From NCBI RefSeq assembly GCF_014655955.1, contig NZ_BNBO01000026.1:1-64000 (forward strand): a stretch of 64,000 nt of DNA, in the 5' to 3' direction. The DNA comes from Kitasatospora indigofera. Lineage in GTDB: Bacteria; Actinomycetota; Actinomycetes; Streptomycetales; Streptomycetaceae. The translations under genes and the position numbers were made by a program. Under the pieces are notes generated by a model. The model was not told the DNA's origin and did no database searches. It worked only from the letters and a program-made list of their open reading frames with translations. Shown here piece by piece: positions 56,537 to 64,000 of this stretch (within the stretch, counting starts at the first letter, position 1; every line of letters begins with the position of its first letter).

Positions 56537-57955
56537 CTACCGCGCCTCGTCCCGGACGAAGCGGGCCAGCCCGGCGACACCCGCCACGATCTCGGGCTCG
56601 GTGAGCGAGCTGATCGACAGCCGCAGCCGGCGTTCGCCGCCGCCCGCCGGGTAGAACGGCGCCATCGGGGTCCAGAGCACCCCGTAGCCCCGGGCGCAGC
56701 GCTCCATCGCGGCCTCGTCCGCCGTGAACGGCACGGTGAGGACGGCGAAGAAGCCGCCCTCGGGGCGGTTCCAGTCCAGCCCGAGCCGCGCCCGCTCCGG
56801 CGCGGGGAAGTGCCGTTCGAGCTCCCTCAGCAGGGTCTCCAGGTTGGCCGCGTAGAAGGCGGTGGCCGGGGCGTTGGCCCTGCGCAGCCGGCAGTCGTTG
56901 CGCAGCAGCATGCCGCCGATGACGGCCTGGCTGAGGGCGGGCGTGTTGACCGTCGTCATGCTCTTCAGCCTGGCCAGCTCGTCGGCCAGCAGGGACAGCC
57001 GCCCGCCCGGGCCGGCCACCTGCTGGTCGGCGACCACGTAGCCGAGCCGGGCCCCGGGGAAACAGGTCTTGGCGAAGGAGCCGAGGTAGACGACCTGCCG
57101 GCGCCGGTCGAGCGCCTTGAGCGTGGGCCTGGCGCCCGGTTCGCGGGTGAAGAAGCCGTACGGGTTGTCCTCCACCACCAGCAGGCCCTCGGCGGCCGCC
57201 ACGTCCAGCAGCCGGATCCGGGCCGGCGTCGGCATGCTGGCCCCCGAGGGGTTGGCGAAGTCGGGGACGACGTAGAGCGCGCGGGGCCGCCGGCCCGCCG
57301 CCCGGGCCTCTCGGGCCGCGGCGGCCACGGCCTCCGGGTCGGGGCCGTGGTCCGGCCCCTCCGGCACCGGCACGGTGCTGAGGCCGAGCAGCCGGGCGGC
57401 GCCGGTGACGCCGACGTAGCAGGGCGAGCTGACCAGCAGGACGTCGTCCTGGTCCGCGCAGAGCGCCCGGAGCACCAGCAGCATCCCCTCCTGGGCGCCG
57501 ACGGTCAGCACCAGGGACTCCGCCGGCACGTCCAGCCCCTCGTCGTTGGCCAGGGTGCGGGCCACCAGGTCGGTGATGATGCCCTTGGTCGGCCCGTACT
57601 GGAACAGGGCCGTGCGGACGGCCGCGCGGCTCAGCCCGCGCTCGGCCAGGTGGGCGAGGTAGGCGTCGAGGTGCTCGTGCACCTGCTCCGGCTCGAAGAA
57701 GCCCTCGTAGGGGCGTCCGGGGGCGAAGGAGACGGCGTCGGGGTAGCGCTCGGTGACCTCGTTGAGGAAGGTCATGGCGTCGAGCAGCGGGTCGGCGAGC
57801 GAGCCGTGCAGGTCGGCGATCGGGATCGGGGCGACGGGGGGCAGGACGGGCGCGCCGGTGGTCGGGGCGACGGGCGGGACGGGGTTCGGTCCGTCGTCGC
57901 GGGCCGTCGCCGAGGCGCCGCCGCGGGCCGTGTCCCGGGCGGGCGCGGCCGTCAC
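56537..57955 (-). CDS. PLP-dependent aminotransferase, HpgT-like
   Basis: A 472-residue fold-type I aminotransferase. The PLP lysine is in YLGSFAKTCFPGARLGYVV, Asn and Tyr of the cofactor pocket are in PDFANPSG and LFQYGPTKG, and the Arg carboxylate clamp is in RLRLSISSL. The opening SLADPLLDAMTFLNEVTERYPDAVSFAPGRPYE is strikingly like HpgT/PglE enzymes, which make hydroxyphenylglycine or phenylglycine from arylglyoxylates. An alpha-hydroxy acid oxidase of the Hmo type is encoded upstream in the same direction, which supports an arylglycine-type step. The GTG at 57955 overlaps the esterase stop. The first 45 residues are a Pro/Ala-rich extension. Confidence 0.85.
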   Translation of the reverse strand: MTAAPARDTARGGASATARDDGPNPVPPVAPTTGAPVLPPVAPIPIADLHGSLADPLLDAMTFLNEVTERYPDAVSFAPGRPYEGFFEPEQVHEHLDAYLAHLAERGLSRAAVRTALFQYGPTKGIITDLVARTLANDEGLDVPAESLVLTVGAQEGMLLVLRALCADQDDVLLVSSPCYVGVTGAARLLGLSTVPVPEGPDHGPDPEAVAAAAREARAAGRRPRALYVVPDFANPSGASMPTPARIRLLDVAAAEGLLVVEDNPYGFFTREPGARPTLKALDRRRQVVYLGSFAKTCFPGARLGYVVADQQVAGPGGRLSLLADELARLKSMTTVNTPALSQAVIGGMLLRNDCRLRRANAPATAFYAANLETLLRELERHFPAPERARLGLDWNRPEGGFFAVLTVPFTADEAAMERCARGYGVLWTPMAPFYPAGGGERRLRLSISSLTEPEIVAGVAGLARFVRDEAR

Positions 57956-58887
57956 CGGAACGCCTCGCGCAGCCGCTCGGCGGCGTACCGCTGCGCCTCC
58001 TGGGCCGCGTCCAGGACGCCCGCCATCGCGAAGAAGCCGTGCGGCATCCCCTGGTAGCGGCGCAGGGCGACGGGCACGCCGGCCGCCCGCAGCGCGTCGG
58101 CGTAGCGCTCGCCCTCGTCCCGCAGCGGGTCGTACTCGGCGGTGATCACGGTGGCCGGGGGCAGGCCCGCCAGGTCGGCGGCGCGCAGCGGCGAGGCCAG
58201 CGGGTGGCCGCCGTCGGCGGCGTCCGCCAGGTAGTGGTTCCAGTACCAGCGGACCGAACGGCGGTTGAAGAGCGCCGGGTCGTCGTTCTCGCGCAGCGAG
58301 GCGGTGTCGGCCCGGTGGTCGGTGTTGGGGTAGACGAGCAGCTGGTGCACGAGGGCGGGGCCGCCCTCGTCGCGGCAGAGCAGGGTGACGGCGGCGGCCA
58401 GGTTGCCGCCCGCGCTGTCGCCGCCGACGGCCAGCCGCGCCGGGTCCACGCCCAGGCCGCCGGCGTGCCGGGCGAACCACCGGACGGCGGCCCGGCAGTC
58501 CTCGACGGCGGCGGGGAAGGGATGCTCGGGCGCGAGCCGGTAGCCGACGGAGGCGGTCACGCAGCCGGCCGTGTTGGTCAGCCGGCGGCAGATCGCGTCG
58601 GAGGTGTCGGGCGAGCCGAGGGTCCAGCCGCCGCCGAACAGGTAGAGCAGCCCGGGGAGCGGGCCCGGCGGCGCCGCCGGCCGGTAGAGCCGGAGCACGA
58701 GCGGGCCGCCGGGCCCGTCGATCCGGTGCTCCTCGACCGCCGCCACGGGCTCCGGGGTTCCGGCGGCGGCCCGGATGTCGGCCAGGTCGGCGGCCCGGGC
58801 CTCGGCCAGGGTCAGCGTGTAAAGGGGTGGCGCCCCGGAGCGCGCGCGGCGGTCGCGCAGGTCCTGGGCCTGGGGGTGCAGTGGCAT
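57952..58887 (-). CDS. HSL-family alpha/beta hydrolase (esterase)
   Basis: A 311-residue esterase of the hormone-sensitive lipase family. The nucleophile is in VGGDSAGGNLAAAV, the acid in EYDPLRDEGE, and the His in MPHGFFAM. The oxyanion motif is YLFGGGW, with Phe where the family has His (HGGGW), so oxyanion geometry may be altered. It could release or trim an ester intermediate in the pathway. ATG at 58887 with a weak GGGA site. The neighbours are a methyltransferase gene upstream and an aminotransferase gene overlapping its stop. Confidence 0.88.
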   Translation of the reverse strand: MPLHPQAQDLRDRRARSGAPPLYTLTLAEARAADLADIRAAAGTPEPVAAVEEHRIDGPGGPLVLRLYRPAAPPGPLPGLLYLFGGGWTLGSPDTSDAICRRLTNTAGCVTASVGYRLAPEHPFPAAVEDCRAAVRWFARHAGGLGVDPARLAVGGDSAGGNLAAAVTLLCRDEGGPALVHQLLVYPNTDHRADTASLRENDDPALFNRRSVRWYWNHYLADAADGGHPLASPLRAADLAGLPPATVITAEYDPLRDEGERYADALRAAGVPVALRRYQGMPHGFFAMAGVLDAAQEAQRYAAERLREAFR

Positions 58888-58957
58888 GGGTGTCCCGTCG
58901 GTCTGTGCGGGGAGTCGCGGTCGGGTACGCGGTCGGGCGGCCACGCCGGTCGGGGCA

Positions 58958-59030
58958 GGTGCGCCAGAAGAGGCCGGTCGGGGCCGGTGGGGCCGGTGCG
59001 CCAGAAGAGGCCCGTGGGGCTGGTGGGGCC
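58958..59030. repeat. Two 36-37-bp tandem copies between esterase and methyltransferase genes
   Basis: 58958-58994 and 58995-59030 are near-identical, each beginning GGTGCGCCAGAAGAGGCC. No gene crosses them. Confidence 0.85.
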
Positions 59031-59054
59031 GGTGCATCCGTCGGCCCCGCGAGG

Positions 59055-59828
59055 TCAGCGGTCGGCCTCGACGTAGATCGTCTCGTCGGTGCGGAAGGCG
59101 GTGTCGAGGTCGGCGACGTCGGGGCGGACCCCCTGCCGGTAGGCGCACTCCCGGACCTGGCCGGTCTCGAAGCCGGCCCTGGTGAGCACGTGCCGCAGCT
59201 CGTCCAGGTCGTAGATCCACTGATGGCCGTAGTAGCGGAAGATCTGGTTCACCAGGAAGGCCGGGCGGGCCGGCATCGGCGGGCCGAAGCCCAGCATCCC
59301 GAGCCGTCGGCGGTGCCGGGCCAGGAAGCCGTCGTCGTTGACGTAGCCGGCCAGGTAGCGGGCGAGGTCGGGGGTGGTGATCCGGAGGACGCCGCCGGGC
59401 CGGAGGACCCGCCGCGCCTCGCGCAGCCAGCCGACCGCCACCGGCATGGTGACGTGCTCGATCAGGTGCTCGGCGTAGACCCAGTCGACGCTGCCGTCGG
59501 CGAAGGGCAGCGGCTCGGAGATGTCCAGCTGGGTGAAGACCCGGTCGCCGTCGACCCGGTAGAGGGTGCCCGGCTCACTGGTGAGGCCGGGGCCGCGCAG
59601 GGCGGCGAGGTCGGTGCCGAGGCCGCCGGGGTGGGCCGTCCGGAAGGCGGCGAACTCGATGCCGGTGAGCCCGAGTTCCAGGAAGTCCGCACGGTCGTGC
59701 GGCAGCTCGGAGGCGATCGGTTCGAGCTTCCCGCAGCCGGCGACCTGCTCGCTGAAGTCGTCGAGGAGGACGGCGAGGGCGTCCGGATCGTCCCAGTCCC
59801 AACCGGGAAAGGAGGCCTTCTTTGTCAT
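59055..59828 (-). CDS. SAM-dependent methyltransferase-like protein
   Basis: A 257-residue protein of the class I methyltransferase (Methyltransf_11) type. Motif II/III segments are good: FTQLDISEPLPFADGSVDWVYAEHLIEHV and LREARRVLRPGGVLRITTPDLARYL. Motif I is poor: where E/DxGxGxG is expected there is ELGLTGIEFAAFRTAHPGGLGTDLA, so SAM binding should be tested. ATG at 59828 has GGAG nine bases upstream. An exact TTGACA on the minus strand (59881 to 59876) may be part of its own promoter. The C-terminal VYDLDELRHVLTRAGF is typical of the family. Confidence 0.8.
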   Translation of the reverse strand: MTKKASFPGWDWDDPDALAVLLDDFSEQVAGCGKLEPIASELPHDRADFLELGLTGIEFAAFRTAHPGGLGTDLAALRGPGLTSEPGTLYRVDGDRVFTQLDISEPLPFADGSVDWVYAEHLIEHVTMPVAVGWLREARRVLRPGGVLRITTPDLARYLAGYVNDDGFLARHRRRLGMLGFGPPMPARPAFLVNQIFRYYGHQWIYDLDELRHVLTRAGFETGQVRECAYRQGVRPDVADLDTAFRTDETIYVEADR

Positions 59829-59991
59829 GTCCGCTGCTCCGCCTTGTCTTTCTTTGGTGCGCCTATGACCGTTCATGTCAAAAACTGTCGAAAAGATTGT
59901 TCGCCGACATACCACCGTCCGTTCTCGCGGCCTGCGGGCGACGCTCCGGGCCGCACCGGCACAGCGGGATATCGGGCGGGCCGGACGCGTC

Positions 59992-61110
59992 CTACCGGTC
60001 GGGGCGGTGGCCGGCCGGCACCCCGGGCCAGGGCGCCAGCGTGGTCCGGTCCAGGTCGCGCAGTGCGGGGCGGCCCAGCAGGGCCATGGCGTCCTCAAGT
60101 TCGCTGCGCAGCAGGCCCAGCACCGCGTCGACCCCCGCCTCGCCGCCGGCGGCCAGCCCCCACAGCACCGGGCGGCCGACCAGGACGGCGCGGGCGCCGA
60201 GGGCGAGTGCCACGGCGACGTCCGCACCGGTGCGCACCCCGCCGTCGAACAGCGCCGGGATCTCCGGCGGCAGGGCGCCCACCACCTCCGGCAGCGCGGC
60301 CAGGCTCGGCAGGGCGCCGTCCAGTTGCCGGCCGCCGTGGTTGGAGACCACCACGGCCGCCACCCCGTGCTCGGCCGCCAGCCGGGCGTCCTCCGCGGTG
60401 AGGATCCCCTTGAGGACGAGCGGCAGGCTGCTGCGCTCCCGCAGCCAGGCCAGGTCCGACCAGCTCAGGGCGGGGTCGAACTGCTCCCGGGCGTGCGACT
60501 CGATGCCGGACGCACCCGCGGCGCTCCGGTGGCTGGCGGCCATCAGGCCGGGGTCCAGGTTGACGGCGCGGATCCCCGCGGGGACGGCGAAGCCGTTGCG
60601 GGCGTCCCGCAGCCGGCGGCCGACCCGGGGCGCGTCCACGGTGAGCACCAGCGCCCGGTAGCCGGCCGCCTCGGCGCGCTCGACCAGCGCGGCCAGCGCG
60701 TCCCGGCGGCGCAGCCAGTAGAGCTGCAGCCAGAGCGGCCCGGTGGCGGCGGCCGCGATCTCCTCCAAAGTCCGGCTGGCGAAGATCCCGGCGACCAGCA
60801 GTGCGCCGGCCCGGCCCGCGGCGCGCGCCGTGGCGGTCTCCCCCTCGTCGTCGGCCAGCCGGTGGTAGGCCATCGGCGCGACCCCGACCGGCAGCTCCAG
60901 GGCCGATCCCAGCAGGTCCAGCCCGGTGTCGCAGGCCGAGACGTCGACCAGCGTCCGGGGACGCAGGGCGTAACGGCCGAACTGGGCGGCATTGGCCGCC
61001 AGGGTGCGTTCCGACCCACTGCCGCCCTGGATGAAGTCCCAGACCTCGGAGGGAAGTCGGGCACGCGCTTCGCGCTCGACATCCGCGAGTGTGAAGGGTC
61101 CCACGGGCAT
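59992..61110 (-). CDS. FMN-dependent alpha-hydroxy acid oxidase (Hmo-like)
   Basis: A 372-residue flavoenzyme of the glycolate/lactate/hydroxymandelate oxidase family. The substrate Tyr region is VAPMAYHRL, FMN-binding residues are in LVLKGILTAEDARLA and FDGGVRTGADVAVALALGARAVLVGRP, and the catalytic His with Arg is in VVVSNHGGRQLDG. The N-terminal DFIQGGSGSERTLAANAAQF matches 4-hydroxymandelate oxidase. It should oxidise an alpha-hydroxy acid to an alpha-keto acid, feeding the HpgT-like aminotransferase. ATG at 61110 with GAGAGGAAG upstream. It is divergent from the acyl-AMP ligase gene across two GGTC-GACC type palindromes. Confidence 0.9.
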   Translation of the reverse strand: MPVGPFTLADVEREARARLPSEVWDFIQGGSGSERTLAANAAQFGRYALRPRTLVDVSACDTGLDLLGSALELPVGVAPMAYHRLADDEGETATARAAGRAGALLVAGIFASRTLEEIAAAATGPLWLQLYWLRRRDALAALVERAEAAGYRALVLTVDAPRVGRRLRDARNGFAVPAGIRAVNLDPGLMAASHRSAAGASGIESHAREQFDPALSWSDLAWLRERSSLPLVLKGILTAEDARLAAEHGVAAVVVSNHGGRQLDGALPSLAALPEVVGALPPEIPALFDGGVRTGADVAVALALGARAVLVGRPVLWGLAAGGEAGVDAVLGLLRSELEDAMALLGRPALRDLDRTTLAPWPGVPAGHRPDR

Positions 61111-61169
61111 CCTCGGGCTTCCTCTCCCGGACGGCCGCGCTCGGACCAGTCCCGGATCGGCAGCGTAGG

Positions 61170-61198
61170 AGGTCCAGACCTGATTGGTATAGACCTTG
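61170..61198. promoter_or_regulatory. Two adjacent dre-like palindromes in a divergent promoter
   Basis: AGGTCCAGACCT (61170-61181) has perfect 5-bp arms. ATTGGTATAGACCTTG (61183-61198) has GGT/ACC arms around TATAG-like DNA and matches the palindrome at 11025 at 11 of 16 positions. They lie between the divergent oxidase and acyl-AMP ligase genes. Confidence 0.55.
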
Positions 61199-61293
61199 AT
61201 TTGACGATTCGTCTGTGCGATTGTCTGGATTCGGAATTGACCGTACTGCTTGTGAACCGACGTCCATATCAACCTCCTCTGTGTGGAGTGGCG

Positions 61294-62715
61294 TTGACCG
61301 GCTTTCCCTCCTCTTCACATCCGCACGCCGAAGCCCCGCAGGACTGGGTGGAGCACGTCCTCCTGTCCGGTCCCGAGGACGAGGAGTGCCTGCACTTCGG
61401 TGCTCCCGTCGACCGGCGGGCCCTGCGCGGCCTGGTCGACGGACAGGCCACGCAGCTCGCGGCCGCCGGCCTGGCAGCCGGCGGCACGGTGGCGCTCCGG
61501 CTGCCGCCCTCGCTCGGATTCGTCACCACCCTGCTGGCCGGCTGGCGGCTCGGGGCCCAAGTGGTGCTGCTGGACCATCGTCTGACCGACCATGAGATCG
61601 GCCTCGCGGTCGAGCGGCTGCGGCCGCAGGTCCTGGTAGGTTCGCGGCACCGCCCCTCGGCGGCGCTGCGGGGCTGGGCCGAGGTCGAGCCGGTCGCCGA
61701 ACCGGTGGCGGGCGGGCGGCCGGCAGGCACCGGGCACGCGCTGGTGCAGCTCAGCTCCGGCTCCACCGGACCGTCCAAGGTGATCGCCCGGACAGCAGGC
61801 GACCTGATCCGCGAACTCGACTGCTACGCAAGCCTCGCCGGCTTCCCCCGCGCGGGTGAGCGGGTGGTGCTGCTCTCCTCCGTGGTGCACGTCCTCGGAC
61901 TGGTCGGCGGGCTGCTCAACAGCCTGCACGCCCGGGCCCCGCTCTGCGTCCCCGAACGGATGACGGCGGCCGGCATCCTCGCCGCCGTCGCCGCCGACGA
62001 GCGCCCCACCACCGTGATCGGTGTCCCGTTCCACGCCGAGCTGCTGGCGGCGGCCTCGGCACCGCCGCGGCTCCCGCAGCTGCGCCGGATGATCGTGGCC
62101 GGCGAACTCGTCCGGCCGGGGCTGCCCGCGGCGTTCACGGCGCGCTACGGCGTGCCGCTGGGCACCATGTACGGCATGACCGAGCTCGGGGTGATCGCCA
62201 CCGACCTCAGCGGCGCCCTGCATCCGCAGGCGCGGCCGGTGCCCGGCGTCGAACTCCGCGAGGAGGGCGGCGAACTGCACATCCGGACGGCCGCCTCGCC
62301 CTACCCCGGGCTGCTGGACCCGGGCCGCTGGTCCGACGGCTGGCTGCACACCAGGGACGCGGGCCTGCTGGACGCCGGCACCGGGCTGGTCACCGTCCTC
62401 GGCCGGCGGGACTCGCAGGTCTCCATCGGCGGCCTCAAGGTGGACCTCACCGAGGTCGAGCAGACGCTGGCCGCGCTCCCCGAGGTGCGCGAGGCCGTGG
62501 TGGTCTTCGCAGGGGGAGCAGTCGAGGCCTTCCTGGCCGCGGACGAGGCCGCCGACGCGGACGCCATCCGCGACGGCGTCACCCGCCTGCTCGCCTCCTA
62601 CAAGCGGCCGCGGCGGCTCTCCTTCCTCGCCGCCCTCCCCCGGACGGCCACCGGAAAGCTCCTGCGGGACCCGGCGGCCCTGCACGCGGCCGTCGCGACG
62701 CCTCCCGCGCCCTGA
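61294..62715 (+). CDS. Class I adenylate-forming enzyme (acyl/aryl-AMP ligase)
   Basis: A 473-residue adenylating enzyme. The A3 loop is LVQLSSGSTGPSKVIA, the A5 segment is GTMYGMTELG, A7/A8 are GWLHTRDAGLL and LGRRDSQVSIGGLKVDLTEVE, and the A10 Lys is in LPRTATGKLLRD. It should activate a carboxylic acid and load it on one of the two ACPs encoded next, as a starter for chain building. The TTG at 61294 has GGAG five bases upstream; a GTG at 61288 overlaps that site. At 473 residues it is shorter than most acyl-CoA ligases. Substrate specificity cannot be predicted by eye. Confidence 0.88.
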   Translation: MTGFPSSSHPHAEAPQDWVEHVLLSGPEDEECLHFGAPVDRRALRGLVDGQATQLAAAGLAAGGTVALRLPPSLGFVTTLLAGWRLGAQVVLLDHRLTDHEIGLAVERLRPQVLVGSRHRPSAALRGWAEVEPVAEPVAGGRPAGTGHALVQLSSGSTGPSKVIARTAGDLIRELDCYASLAGFPRAGERVVLLSSVVHVLGLVGGLLNSLHARAPLCVPERMTAAGILAAVAADERPTTVIGVPFHAELLAAASAPPRLPQLRRMIVAGELVRPGLPAAFTARYGVPLGTMYGMTELGVIATDLSGALHPQARPVPGVELREEGGELHIRTAASPYPGLLDPGRWSDGWLHTRDAGLLDAGTGLVTVLGRRDSQVSIGGLKVDLTEVEQTLAALPEVREAVVVFAGGAVEAFLAADEAADADAIRDGVTRLLASYKRPRRLSFLAALPRTATGKLLRDPAALHAAVATPPAP

Positions 62716-62901
62716 CCCTCCCGCGCCCTGAGCCCTCCACCGCGCCCGAACCCCTGCCCCTCCCCAAGCTGCCCTCCCCCGACCTGGCTGCCGCCGAACC
62801 GGCTCGTCCCGGACCGGCCCGCCCAGGGCCCGCATTCCCCCGAACCCGCGTTGCCCCCCGACACCGTGCCCCGGCGCACAGCACCCCCCAAGGAGCCCAC
62901 C

Positions 62902-63183
62902 ATGCAGGACCGGATCCGTGAGTTCGTCCTCGCGGCACTGACCGAGATGCAGTACGACGTGTCCGAGGTCACCGGCGACACCGACCTCGGCCCGGCCGGG
63001 CTGGACCTGGAGTCGCTCGCGCTGGCCGACCTGTCGGTGCAGGTCGAGGACGAGTTCGGGGTGAAGTTCGACCTGGACGAGATGGAGGGCACCGCGCTGA
63101 TGACCCTGGACGAGTTCACCGCCGACGTGGCCGCGCGGATCGCCGCCGCCGCGACCCCGGCGACCTCCGGCAGCCCCGCATGA
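62902..63183 (+). CDS. Acyl carrier protein
   Basis: A 93-residue ACP. The attachment segment is GPAGLDLESLALADLSVQVEDEFGV, with Ser38 in LESL. The acidic helix II and the DLDEMEGTALMTLDEFTADVAARI end are typical. AAGGAG precedes the ATG at 62902. The preceding 187 bp is Pro/Ala-coding-like in every frame but holds no gene. The next gene begins inside its stop (ATGA). It is a likely acceptor for the acyl group activated by the AMP ligase. Confidence 0.93.
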   Translation: MQDRIREFVLAALTEMQYDVSEVTGDTDLGPAGLDLESLALADLSVQVEDEFGVKFDLDEMEGTALMTLDEFTADVAARIAAAATPATSGSPA

Positions 63184-63533
63184 CCCGGCTCGCACCGCCG
63201 GACCGGACGGACGTCCTGGCGATGCTCGCCACCTTCGCAGAGCGGTCCCCCGGAGCCGTCCAAGACACCCTCGGCTCGCTCGAACTGACATGGCTGATAG
63301 CGGAGTTCGAGCAGCGCTTCGACATCGAGCTGGAGCTGTCGGACGAGCGCTTCGAGACGATCCGGACGGTGGACGACGCCACCGAGGTGCTGCGCGCGGC
63401 CGTCCTCGCCGCCGGCCCGGCCGGCTCGGGCCCGGCGCACTCCGAGGCTGCCGGCCGCAAGGCGTCCGGCTCCGGGGCGACCGGCCCCGGGGCGACCGCC
63501 GAAGCGCCGCCCGCCGGGGCCGCCCGGCCATGA
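63180..63533 (+). CDS. Second acyl carrier-like protein with Ala/Gly-rich tail
   Basis: A 117-residue protein. Residues 1-80 are ACP-like: DTLGSLELTWLIAEFEQRFDIELELSDERFETIRTVDDATEVL, with Ser33 in GSLEL where DSLEL is usual. The last 40 residues are Ala/Gly/Pro-rich and probably flexible. Its start overlaps the first ACP stop and its stop overlaps the ketosynthase start, so the three are translationally coupled. It may carry the growing chain for the ketosynthase. Confidence 0.85.
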   Translation: MTRLAPPDRTDVLAMLATFAERSPGAVQDTLGSLELTWLIAEFEQRFDIELELSDERFETIRTVDDATEVLRAAVLAAGPAGSGPAHSEAAGRKASGSGATGPGATAEAPPAGAARP

Positions 63534-64000
63534 GCGCCAACGTCCCGCCCGCCGCCCGGCCGGTGATCACCGGCCTCGGCGTGCTCAGCGCCTGCGGCCC
63601 CGGCCCCGGCCCGCTGGCCGCGGCGGTCACCCACGGCCGGACCGGCTTCACCGAGGTGCGCCGCTTCGACGCCACCGGGCGCCGGACCCGCCGGGCCGCC
63701 CTGCTGCCCGACCCGTTACCGCTCGGCGTCGCCGTGGCCGGTGTCATCGCCGACGCCTGCCGGCAGGCCGGCCTCGACGACGTACCCGGCGCATCGGACC
63801 ACCCGGACCCGCACCCGGTGGCCCAGGACGGCGCCGCCTCGCCCGACGGCACCCCGATGCCGCTGCTGCTGGCCCTGCACAGCGACCTCCGCACCACGGA
63901 GGTCGCCGCGCGGGTCGCGGAATCGGTGGCGGGCCGCTGGGGCGTCCCGGGCGTCACCCGGGTGTACACCGGCGCCTGCGTGGCGGCCGGCACCGCCGTG
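63530..64000 (+). CDS. Beta-ketoacyl synthase, 5' part (runs off window)
   Basis: The first 157 residues of a KAS I/II-type ketosynthase. It opens RPVITGLGVLSACGPGPGPLAAAVTHGRTGF, the classic N-terminus, and reaches the active-site segment VYTGACVAAGTAV with Cys150 as nucleophile. The region between is shorter than in KAS II, so some loops are reduced. It overlaps the ACP stop (ATGA). A type II-like polyketide or aryl polyene-like elongation set is possible; the rest of the gene and any chain-length factor lie outside the window. Confidence 0.88.
   Translation, partial: MSANVPPAARPVITGLGVLSACGPGPGPLAAAVTHGRTGFTEVRRFDATGRRTRRAALLPDPLPLGVAVAGVIADACRQAGLDDVPGASDHPDPHPVAQDGAASPDGTPMPLLLALHSDLRTTEVAARVAESVAGRWGVPGVTRVYTGACVAAGTAV

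Overview
The window is very GC-rich DNA with strong third-position GC bias, frequent GTG and TTG starts, ATGA/GTGA start-stop overlaps and gene families typical of Streptomycetaceae (SpoIIE-type phosphatase, CsbD, Rpf, a WXG100/EccC locus, nagB behind a DasR-type site). Streptomyces or Kitasatospora is the likely source; the genus is an inference. I see no rRNA, tRNA, CRISPR array or complete insertion sequence.

Left part (1-15.4 kb): ordinary chromosomal genes. These are a PAS/GAF/SpoIIE phosphatase, a DUF6296-like protein, a TetR repressor divergent from a reductase across a palindromic operator, an MscS channel, an alpha/beta hydrolase, CsbD, a NhaA-DsbA fusion, a GntR regulator fused to a transposase-type helix-turn-helix region, a FUSC-type membrane protein and a rhomboid-like/DUF2156 (MprF-like) membrane protein.

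Middle part (15.4-36.6 kb): a type VII secretion-like locus. It holds a beta-helix/CbxX-type AAA ATPase (EccA-like), a 2688-residue putative secreted giant with an N-terminal T7SS signal-like region, two small WXG100-like proteins, a three-ATPase EccC with an FHA-like N-terminus, a Pro-rich membrane protein, an ECF sigma factor and a membrane-anchored ricin-type lectin. A 39-nt inverted repeat sits between the divergent giant and WXG100 genes. No EccB, EccD, EccE or mycosin is visible.

nagB (36.8-37.6 kb) follows a near-consensus DasR (dre) site.

Right part (38.2 kb to the end): a biosynthetic gene cluster that runs off the window. Unit 1 (+, 38.5-45.4 kb) has a sugar-phosphate cyclase of the 2-epi-5-epi-valiolone synthase type, SDR, GMC and Gfo/Idh/MocA oxidoreductases, a sugar-porter MFS protein and a HAD phosphatase: a cyclitol route. 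Unit 2 (-, 51.9 to 45.6 kb) has a ketoacyl synthase III, an ACP, a thiolase-fold homologue, a PPTase, an aaRS-like amino acid:carrier protein ligase and a stand-alone condensation protein carrying 21 tandem pentapeptides: aminoacyl loading and transfer. Unit 3 (+, 52-55.5 kb) has a serine-less ACP-like protein, a glycosyltransferase and a DrrAB-like exporter. Unit 4 (-, 61.1 to 56.5 kb) has an alpha-hydroxy acid oxidase, a methyltransferase, an esterase and an HpgT-like aminotransferase. Unit 5 (+, 61.3 kb on) has an acyl-AMP ligase, two ACPs and a ketosynthase. An rpf-type gene lies between units 3 and 4.

GGTC-GACC palindromes resembling dre sites precede nagB, the GntR-fusion gene and most cluster transcription units. 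This suggests that the cluster is controlled by DasR or a related GntR/HutC regulator. The cyclitol + amino acid-loaded carrier protein + polyketide + glycosyltransferase combination does not match a pathway I can name and is the best candidate here for an undescribed system.
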